10,947 nucleotides of DNA from Bacillota bacterium. Its GTDB lineage: Bacteria; Bacillota_E; Symbiobacteriia; Symbiobacteriales; Symbiobacteriaceae. Location: positions 1 to 10,947 of the forward strand of contig QGVE01000095.1 of NCBI GenBank assembly GCA_003242675.1. Direction: 5' to 3'. A program made the translations under genes and the position numbers. Below are positions 6,472-10,947 of the stretch, piece after piece (positions within the stretch are counted from its first letter, which is position 1; each line of letters opens with the position of its first letter). Below the pieces are notes generated by a model that searched no databases, had not been told where the DNA came from, and saw only the letters and a program-made list of their open reading frames with translations.

Positions 6472-7197
6472 ATGCGCCACTCGATGGCCCTGGCGGCTTG
6501 GGTCCTGCCCCTGGCCCGGCGTCTGCGGGCTGCGGCGCTGCCCCGGGCGTGGAAGGCCGGGGCCCTGGCCCTGGCTGTAGCGGCGCTGCTGCTCGCGTGG
6601 GGGACGGTGATGGAGCGCTCCCCGGCCGGGCCCGCAGCCCCGGCGCCGCTGCCCGGGATCGAGATGCTGGACCGGGCGTGGGAGGCGACCGGCGGAGAGC
6701 TGGAGCAGGCGCTGCTGTTCGTGCGGGAGCCGGTGGCGGACCGGCCGGCGGCGGAGCGGATCGCGGCCGGCCTCGGCTGGACCGGCCCGCCCCCGGCCGG
6801 CGAGGAGCGGTCGCTGCGGCTGGTGGAGGGCGCCGGCGGGCCGTACGTGGAGGTGGCGTGGCGGCTGAGCGGAGAGGCCGCGCGCACGTGGGCCGAGCGG
6901 TACCGGGAGCTGCGGCGCGCCTTTGCGCGGGAAGGGCTGTGGCCCCCGGTGCACGTGGAGCTTTCCGGCCGCGCCGGCGAAGGCGGGGATCCCCAGGCCC
7001 TGACCGAGGCGGCCCTGGACGCGGTGAAGGCCGGTGAGCGCCAGCCGTGGCAGGGCCCGCGCTCGGCCTCGGTGGCCGGGTACTCGCCGCTTCTGCCCCC
7101 CGGGCCGTACGCGGTGAACGTGCAGGCGGCCGCCCGCAGCGGGGCGGACGGCACCCGGCTCTGGGTCGGCTGGCCGGTCGTGCGCAGCGACTACTGA
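6472..7197 (+). CDS. ywmB: YwmB-like (DUF1779/TATA-box-binding-like fold) membrane-anchored protein
   Basis: This 241-aa protein has a membrane segment at about 29-45, preceded by several Arg residues. An Ala/Pro-rich tether (about 50-60) follows, then an extracytoplasmic domain. The C-terminal pattern fits the YwmB family: AGYSPLLPPGPYAVNVQAAAR with a late G-x-P-V-x-x-x-D-Y ending (GWPVVRSDY, 233-241). The length matches B. subtilis YwmB (about 246 aa). Position supports this: in Bacillus ywmB lies just before murAA and spoIID. No biochemical role is established for the family. The start ATG 6472 follows AGGAGGTG by eight bases, and a second ATG four codons later is less well placed. A near match to a sigma-E -10 (CATACGAA, 6409) lacks a -35, so control by sporulation sigma factors is unproved. 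Confidence 0.7.
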   Translation: MRHSMALAAWVLPLARRLRAAALPRAWKAGALALAVAALLLAWGTVMERSPAGPAAPAPLPGIEMLDRAWEATGGELEQALLFVREPVADRPAAERIAAGLGWTGPPPAGEERSLRLVEGAGGPYVEVAWRLSGEAARTWAERYRELRRAFAREGLWPPVHVELSGRAGEGGDPQALTEAALDAVKAGERQPWQGPRSASVAGYSPLLPPGPYAVNVQAAARSGADGTRLWVGWPVVRSDY

Positions 7198-7271
7198 GGC
7201 GCGGGGAGCCCACGGGCGCGCCGGGGCTGCCGGCGGATGGGGGCGCCGCGGCGATTTATGTCATGTGGCCG

Positions 7272-7300
7272 TACTACGCGGGACAGGTCCCCCATACAGA
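7272..7300 (+). promoter_or_regulatory. Sigma-E-like promoter for spoIID
   Basis: CATACAGA (7293-7300) matches six of the seven defined bases of the sigma-E -10 consensus CATACAnT. With the standard 14-nt spacer, the -35 would be TACTACG (7272-7278), which matches four of seven (consensus KMATATT). spoIID is a classical sigma-E gene in B. subtilis, and this site is 45 nt before the start codon. The -35 is weak, so confidence is moderate. Confidence 0.5.
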
Positions 7301-7345
7301 TAGAGGCGAGATCACCCCCATCCGCAGGGGCATGGAGGACAAGTC

Positions 7346-8401
7346 ATGCTGCGTCTGCTCCTCGCCGCCGCCCTGATGACGGCGGCCCTCACCCTGGCGC
7401 TGCCGGTCGGAATCGGCGCGGGCGTGCGCCTGCCCGGGGCCGATCCGCTGCCGGTCCCCGTGCTGGCCCAGTGGGGGCCGGCGCCCGAGGCACCGCCTGC
7501 CGAACCCGGCGGCGCGGACTCGCTGGATGTGCGGGTCTACTTCCCCGACCGGGACGAGATCGCCGTCATGCCCCTGGGCGAGTACCTGAAGGGGGTCGTG
7601 GCGGCTGAGATGCCCCCGGACTTCGAGATGGAGGCGCTGAAGGCCCAGTTCGTCGTCGCCCGGACGTACACGGTGCGCCGCATGCCCCAGTTCGGCGGCA
7701 AGGGGGGATGCCCCCTCAGGCCGGAGGCCGACGTCTGCGCCGACTACCGCACCGGCCAGGCCTACATGAGCCGGGAGGAGCTGGAGGCCAAGTACGGCCC
7801 GCTGGTGGCCGCGAGCTACTGGCGCCGGCTCAGCCAGGCGCAGGCGGAGACCGAGGGCGAGGTGCTGACCTACCAGGGGGAGCTGATCGACGCGCTGTAC
7901 CACGCCGTTTCGGGCCGGATGACCGAGAGCGCCGGGGACTACTTCGCCGCCGACCTGCCCTACCTGGTGCCGGTGGACGACACGTGGGGCGCCGACGCCC
8001 CGCGCCTGGTGGAGGAGCGGCGGTTCACGCCGGAGGCGTTCGCCCGGGCCCTGGGTCTGGAGAGCGGCGGGCCGCTGGCGGCGGTGCAGGCCTCCGCCCG
8101 GGCGGGCCAGCCGCCGGTGCAGGTGACCGCCCGCACGGCCGGGGGACGGGTGAAGACGGTGGCCATCGGCGACCTGACGCTGACCGGGCGTGAGGTGCGG
8201 GAGCGGCTGGGCCTGCGCTCCACCGACTTCCAGGTCTACTGGGAGGGCGGGGAGATCGTGGTGGAGACCTTCGGCGACGGCCACGGCGTCGGCATGAGCC
8301 AGTACGGCGCCCAGGGCATGGCCCGGGCGGGGAAGACGTACAGGGAGATTCTCACCCATTACTATACGGGCGTCGAGCTGAGCCGATTATTCGAAATTTA
8401 G
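7346..8401 (+). CDS. spoIID: SpoIID, stage II sporulation lytic transglycosylase
   Basis: SpoIID cleaves peptidoglycan glycan strands as the mother-cell membrane engulfs the forespore, working with SpoIIM and SpoIIP. The protein has 351 aa (B. subtilis 343). It has a hydrophobic N-terminal signal/anchor (about 3-25), a Pro/Ala-rich linker (30-56), then the SpoIID domain. The catalytic glutamate is E88 in VVAAEMPPDF, the same number as in B. subtilis. Other family landmarks are AQFVVARTYTV (100-110), ALYHAVSGRMTES (183-195) and GHGVGMSQYGAQGMA (312-326). The zinc-ligand positions described for the clostridial enzyme look changed: C131 remains in ADVC, but Arg125 and Gly137 occupy the His and second Cys positions. 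A further Cys lies at 122. The start ATG 7346 follows GGAGG by seven bases. A sigma-E-like promoter lies upstream. Confidence 0.95.
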   Translation: MLRLLLAAALMTAALTLALPVGIGAGVRLPGADPLPVPVLAQWGPAPEAPPAEPGGADSLDVRVYFPDRDEIAVMPLGEYLKGVVAAEMPPDFEMEALKAQFVVARTYTVRRMPQFGGKGGCPLRPEADVCADYRTGQAYMSREELEAKYGPLVAASYWRRLSQAQAETEGEVLTYQGELIDALYHAVSGRMTESAGDYFAADLPYLVPVDDTWGADAPRLVEERRFTPEAFARALGLESGGPLAAVQASARAGQPPVQVTARTAGGRVKTVAIGDLTLTGREVRERLGLRSTDFQVYWEGGEIVVETFGDGHGVGMSQYGAQGMARAGKTYREILTHYYTGVELSRLFEI

Positions 8402-8413
8402 GAAGAAAATCCG

Positions 8414-8439
8414 GGCCGGCCGGTCTGAAGCGGCCGGCC
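8414..8439. repeat. GC-rich hairpin between spoIID and spoIIQ
   Basis: GGCCGGCCG (8414-8422) and CGGCCGGCC (8431-8439) are perfect 9-base arms with an 8-nt loop, 13 nt after the spoIID stop. No T-run follows on the plus strand. On the minus strand it is followed by ATTTTCTTCC, so it looks more like a terminator for antisense transcription, or a processing/stability element between the two genes. Confidence 0.5.
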
Positions 8440-8472
8440 AGTGGGCAGGCTAAGACACGAGGTGATCTGCGA

Positions 8473-9138
8473 ATGAGACCTGTGCGTGTCTGGCCTGCCC
8501 TGTGGAGGGGCGACCTGCCGCCGGAGCGCCGGATGGCCCTGGCGGCGACCGCCGCCCTGGTCCTGCTGATCGGCGGCATGGCCCTGTATCAGCTGCGCGC
8601 GGCCCCCGACGCGGGGCGCGAGCCGGAGGCCGCGGATGCCGGTGCCCCTTCGCCCGCCGCGGACGCCGCGGGCGCCGCCGCTCAGGATCCCGCCGCGCCC
8701 GCCGGCGCCGAGCCCGCGCCGGTAACCGAGCCGGCGGTCAAGGCGTTCTCCTGGCCGCTGGGCGGCCGGCCCCGGGTCGTGATGCACTTCGGGGCCGTGG
8801 ACGGCAGCCTGGGCGACTGGCGGCTGAGCGACGGCCTGGTGCTGGAGGCGACCCCCGGCCAGCCGGTGGTGGCCGCAGCCGCCGGCACCGTGGCGTCGGT
8901 GGAGGAGCACCCGGTGGACGGCCTGGCGGTGGTCCTGGACCACGGCGATGGCAAGCAGAGCCGGTACGCCGGCCTCGCGGAGGCCTCGGTCACCGCGGGC
9001 CAGGCCGTGAAGGCCGGGGAGCCCATCGGCCGGGTCGGCCTGCCGGCGGAGGCCCGCCGCGGCCTGGGCCCGCACCTGCTCTTCGCCCTGCTGGTCGACG
9101 GCGAGCCCGTGGACCCCCTGGAGTACCTGGAGGAGTGA
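8473..9138 (+). CDS. spoIIQ: SpoIIQ-like forespore membrane protein with degenerate LytM (M23) domain
   Basis: SpoIIQ is made in the forespore, spans its membrane and binds SpoIIIAH across the septum, forming part of the feeding-tube channel needed for engulfment and sigma-G activity. The protein has 221 aa with a membrane segment at 23-39, a long Ala/Pro/Asp linker (43-88) and a LytM-like domain (about 91-220). The active site is degenerate. Ser119 in WRLSDGLVLEA stands where the first zinc His should be, and Val123 replaces the metal Asp. The final HxH has become H201-L-L203. His157 (LDHGDG) and H201 remain. B. subtilis SpoIIQ also has Ser at the first position (LSKGLDLA), and the order of genes agrees, so SpoIIQ is preferred over a generic M23 peptidase. 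The start ATG 8473 follows GAGGTGAT. No clear sigma-F promoter was found. Confidence 0.85.
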   Translation: MRPVRVWPALWRGDLPPERRMALAATAALVLLIGGMALYQLRAAPDAGREPEAADAGAPSPAADAAGAAAQDPAAPAGAEPAPVTEPAVKAFSWPLGGRPRVVMHFGAVDGSLGDWRLSDGLVLEATPGQPVVAAAAGTVASVEEHPVDGLAVVLDHGDGKQSRYAGLAEASVTAGQAVKAGEPIGRVGLPAEARRGLGPHLLFALLVDGEPVDPLEYLEE

Positions 9139-9143
9139 CCCCA

Positions 9144-9174
9144 CCCCCGCGGGCGCCCAGCGCGCCGGCGGGGG
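9144..9174 (+). terminator. Hairpin terminator candidate after spoIIQ
   Basis: CCCCCGC (9144-9150) pairs with GCGGGGG (9168-9174), and inside a single G-G mismatch GGCGC (9152-9156) pairs with GCGCC (9162-9166). This is a 12-bp stem with a 5-nt loop beginning six bases after the stop codon. The downstream T content is poor (only GATTTCC at 9187-9193), so it may be a weak terminator or a stabilising hairpin. Confidence 0.4.
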
Positions 9175-9216
9175 CCGGGGGCGCGTGATTTCCAGCGTCC
9201 CCCAGCCCCCGCTCCG

Positions 9217-9245
9217 TCATGTTTGCCCCCTTGCGCCAATAGACT
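9217..9245 (+). promoter_or_regulatory. Sigma-E-like promoter for spoIIID-mbl
   Basis: TCATGTT (9217-9223) matches six of seven bases of the sigma-E -35 consensus KMATATT. It is followed after exactly 14 nt by AATAGACT (9238-9245), matching five of seven defined bases of CATACAnT. Transcription would begin near 9252, giving a short leader before the ribosome site at 9265-9271. spoIIID is sigma-E dependent in B. subtilis, which supports the call. Confidence 0.55.
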
Positions 9246-9278
9246 CTACCAACCATCCAGGGCGAAGGGGGCCCAACG

Positions 9279-9527
9279 GTGAAGGACCACATCTGGAAGC
9301 GTGTGCTGGAGATCGGCAACCACATCTACCGAACCAAGGGCACCGTGCGGGAAACCGCCGCCGTGTTCGGCGTCTCCAAGAGCACCGTCCACAAGGACGT
9401 GACCGAGCGCCTCCCCCGCATCAACCCCGAGCTGGCCGCCAAGGTCAAGCGTGTCCTGGATCAGAACAAGGCCGAGCGCCACCTGCGCGGGGGTGCGGCG
9501 ACCCGGCAGAAGTACCTGGAACGCTAG
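9279..9527 (+). CDS. spoIIID: SpoIIID, mother-cell sporulation transcription regulator
   Basis: This 82-aa DNA-binding protein activates or represses many sigma-E and sigma-K genes in the mother cell. Its helix-turn-helix spans about 22-41 (TVRETAAVFGVSKSTVHKDV). It is followed by the near-invariant TERLPRINPELA (42-53) and the basic tail RHLRGGAATRQKYL (67-80), which adds DNA contacts in this family. It is slightly shorter than the B. subtilis protein (93 aa) at the C terminus. The start is GTG 9279, with AAGGGGG (9265-9271) seven bases upstream. A plausible sigma-E promoter lies about 30 nt before it. mbl follows after 90 nt, as in Bacillus, where the two are co-transcribed. Confidence 0.96.
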   Translation: MKDHIWKRVLEIGNHIYRTKGTVRETAAVFGVSKSTVHKDVTERLPRINPELAAKVKRVLDQNKAERHLRGGAATRQKYLER

Positions 9528-9585
9528 CGCCCAGCAGAGGAGTTTATCCCCTGGCGTCGAAACTGGAAAGGAAGATGGGATGAAC

Positions 9586-9601
9586 GTTCCCGCGACGGAA
9601 C
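9586..9601 (+). repeat. Small inverted repeat in the spoIIID-mbl gap
   Basis: GTTCC (9586-9590) and GGAAC (9597-9601) flank CGCGAC. The right arm directly abuts the AGGGGG (9602-9607) that serves as ribosome site for mbl, so the hairpin could affect mbl translation. Arms are short, and chance occurrence in such GC-rich DNA is quite possible. The rest of the 90-nt gap shows nothing recognisable. Confidence 0.3.
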
Positions 9602-9617
9602 AGGGGGCAGGCAAAGC

Positions 9618-10640
9618 GTGTTCGGTTGGCCATCGGACGTGGGCGTGGACCTGGGCACGGCGACGGTGCTGATCTACGTGAAGGGGAAGGGGGTCGTCCT
9701 GTGCGAGCCCTCCGTGGTCGCCATGCACCGCGACACCAGACAGGTCCTGGCCGTCGGTGAGGAAGCCCGGCGCATGCTGGGCCGGACGCCGGGCAACATC
9801 GTTGCCATTCGCCCCCTGCGCGAAGGGGTCATCGCCGATTACGACGTCACTGAGGCGATGCTGAAAGCGTTTCTGAGGCGGGTGTCTGGGCCCCGCCTTT
9901 TGGCGCGCCCCCGGATGGTGATCTGCATCCCCGCGAACGTGACGGCCGTCGAGAAGCGGGCGGTGATGGAGGCGGCCGTGGAGGCCGGCGCCCGGAAGGT
10001 GACCATTGTGGAGGAGCCGCTGGCGGCGGCCCTGGGCGCCGGGCTGGACATCACGCAGCCTTCCGGGCACATGGTGATCGACATCGGCGGCGGCACCACC
10101 GACGTCGCCGTGCTGTCGCTGGGCGGCATCGTGATCTCGGAGTCGATCCGCATCGGCGGCGACAAGTTTGACGAGGCGATCGTCCGCTATGTGAAGATGA
10201 AGCACAACCTCCTGATCGGCGAGCGGACGGCCGAGGAAGCCAAGATCACCATCGGCAGCGCCGGCTGCAACAGCCGCAACGAGTCCATGGAGGTGCGGGG
10301 CCGGGACCTGATGACGGGCCTGCCCAAGACCGTGACGCTCACCTCCGCCGACGTGCGCGAGGCGGTGAGCGAGCTCGTGACCTCCCTGGTCGACACCATC
10401 AAGGCGGTGCTGGAGGCCACGCCGCCGGAGCTCTCCGCCGACATCCAGGAGCGGGGGATCGTCATGACCGGCGGCGGGGCGCTGCTGCACGGCCTGGACC
10501 AGGTCATCGCCACGGAGACCGGCGTGCCGGCGTATCTGGCCGACGACCCGGTGACGTGCGTGGCCAGGGGGACGGGCCGGGTGCTGGAGGAGTTCGAGGT
10601 GGAGGACAACCACCTGGTGGTCCTCCGCAGGCTGATGTGA
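9618..10640 (+). CDS. mbl: MreB/Mbl actin-like cell-shape protein
   Basis: This is a 340-aa bacterial actin that forms membrane-associated filaments guiding lateral cell-wall synthesis. The actin-fold nucleotide motifs are complete: phosphate-1 DVGVDLGTATVLIY (7-20), connect-1 region EKRAVMEAA (112-120), EEPLAAALG (132-140), phosphate-2 VIDIGGGTTDVAV (153-165) and adenosine motif VMTGGGALLHGL (282-293). The length is typical of the family. It is called Mbl rather than MreB because it directly follows spoIIID and has no mreC or mreD beside it. Sequence alone does not separate the paralogs well. The GTG start at 9618 yields the canonical M-F beginning, and AGGGGG lies ten bases upstream, slightly far, so initiation may be weak. 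A hairpin terminator follows. Confidence 0.95.
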   Translation: MFGWPSDVGVDLGTATVLIYVKGKGVVLCEPSVVAMHRDTRQVLAVGEEARRMLGRTPGNIVAIRPLREGVIADYDVTEAMLKAFLRRVSGPRLLARPRMVICIPANVTAVEKRAVMEAAVEAGARKVTIVEEPLAAALGAGLDITQPSGHMVIDIGGGTTDVAVLSLGGIVISESIRIGGDKFDEAIVRYVKMKHNLLIGERTAEEAKITIGSAGCNSRNESMEVRGRDLMTGLPKTVTLTSADVREAVSELVTSLVDTIKAVLEATPPELSADIQERGIVMTGGGALLHGLDQVIATETGVPAYLADDPVTCVARGTGRVLEEFEVEDNHLVVLRRLM

Positions 10641-10654
10641 CAGTGAAGAAGCAC

Positions 10655-10681
10655 AGGGTCGCGGCGGGTCGCCGCGACCCT
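10655..10681 (+). terminator. Intrinsic terminator candidate after mbl
   Basis: AGGGTCGCGGCG (10655-10666) and CGCCGCGACCCT (10670-10681) form a perfect 12-bp stem with a 3-nt loop (GGT). It starts 14 nt after the mbl stop. The following TGACGCTTTC is only modestly T-rich. It probably ends the spoIIID-mbl transcript. Confidence 0.65.
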
Positions 10682-10745
10682 TGACGCTTTCGGGGCAAGG
10701 ATTCTTCGCCGCCCGCACCGAACAGTTCCGGCGGAGGTGGGCGGG

Positions 10746-10947
10746 ATGGCCACATACACGCTCCACGTGTACGGGGAGATGTGCCCGGCCCCCCTGCTCA
10801 AGGCGGAGGCGAAGCTGCGCAGCATGAAGCCGGGCGACCGGCTGATCATGGAGTCGGACCACTCCTGCACGGTCCGGCTGCTCCAGGAGCACCTGCGCAA
10901 GCTGCCCTGCCGCTTCCGGGTGGAGGAGGTGGCCGACGGGATCTGGC
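10746..10947 (+). CDS. TusA/SirA/YeeD-family sulfur-carrier protein (partial, 3' end outside window)
   Basis: The 67 residues in view begin with MATYTLHVYGEMCPAPLLKA, whose C-P-x-P motif is the signature of TusA-family proteins. Cys13 is the persulfide-carrying residue. These small cytoplasmic proteins (usually 75-85 aa) relay sulfur for tRNA thiolation, molybdenum-cofactor work or, beside YeeE-type channels, thiosulfate use. The extra cysteines C43 and C56 in this copy are worth noting. The ATG at 10746 follows GGAGGTGG (10733-10740). A TTGACG at 10681-10686 could be a -35 for it, but no -10 stands at a good distance. It lies beyond the mbl terminator and is probably a separate unit. Its partner, likely downstream, is not in view. 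Confidence 0.85.
   Translation, partial: MATYTLHVYGEMCPAPLLKAEAKLRSMKPGDRLIMESDHSCTVRLLQEHLRKLPCRFRVEEVADGIW

Noticed and set aside
7274..8359. Minus-strand open frame of 361 codons opposite spoIID
   Set aside because: It is antisense to a clear SpoIID with catalytic motifs. It is a mirror of GC-biased codon use.
8360..8472. Sigma-F promoter for spoIIQ
   Set aside because: GGAAGAAAAT at 8401 vaguely resembles a sigma-F -10, but key positions mismatch and no GYATA stands at the proper distance.
9580..9672. Short leader reading frame (MNVPATEQGAG start) overlapping the mbl start
   Set aside because: It is only about 30 codons, has a weak ribosome site, and most of it lies out of frame inside mbl. 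Coupled translation is imaginable but unsupported.
9246..10892. Minus-strand open frame of 548 codons across spoIIID and mbl
   Set aside because: It is antisense to two unmistakable genes. Its translation is rich in His, Arg, Gly and Asp with no family motif, as expected from a high-GC shadow frame.
1..10947. Mobile elements, CRISPR arrays, tRNA or rRNA genes, riboswitches
   Set aside because: I saw no transposase or integrase reading frame, no regularly spaced repeats, no tRNA cloverleaf and no known aptamer. Gene order and composition look uniform and chromosomal.

Overview
The window is very GC-rich DNA (roughly 70% G+C by eye) from an endospore-forming Gram-positive bacterium. SpoIID, SpoIIQ, SpoIIID and an MreB/Mbl protein lie together, which places it in Firmicutes. 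The G+C and codon use suggest a high-GC lineage such as Symbiobacterium or its relatives. That genus-level guess is inference, with no marker gene in view. No RNA gene, CRISPR array, transposase or phage gene was seen.

Left half (1-6280), all on the minus strand. Read 5'->3' on that strand, the order is: a CoxD-like MoxR AAA+ ATPase with an N-terminal membrane segment; a CoxE-like VWA-domain protein; a FadR/GntR regulator (LutR/LldR type); a hairpin terminator candidate; an L-lactate permease (LctP); LutA; and LutB, which is cut by the window start. lctP, lutA and lutB are packed tightly (14-nt gap, then 11-nt overlap). Together they form a lactate uptake and oxidation operon, whose usual third subunit LutC would lie beyond base 1. 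The regulator starts inside the end of the VWA gene, and the VWA gene starts inside the end of moxR, so these three look translationally coupled. A perfect FadR-type palindrome, TGGTCAGACCA, sits in front of lctP and is the likely operator.

Divergent region (6281-6471). This 191-nt stretch separates the minus-strand unit from the plus-strand unit and holds two perfect inverted repeats.

Right half (6472-10947), all on the plus strand: a YwmB-like membrane-anchored protein, SpoIID (engulfment lytic transglycosylase), a degenerate LytM-domain SpoIIQ, SpoIIID (mother-cell transcription regulator), Mbl/MreB, and a TusA-family sulfur-carrier protein cut by the window end. The first five follow the known B. 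subtilis order ywmB-(murAA)-spoIID-spoIIQ-spoIIID-mbl, but with murAA absent and everything compacted. Sigma-E-like promoter elements precede spoIID and spoIIID. SpoIID and SpoIIQ act at the engulfing septum, SpoIIID tunes the sigma-E regulon in the mother cell, and Mbl belongs to the cell-wall elongation machinery.

The best candidate for something not well described is the membrane-anchored MoxR/VWA pair physically coupled to the lactate-operon regulator. The most striking protein-level observation is the near-complete loss of metal ligands in the SpoIIQ LytM domain.
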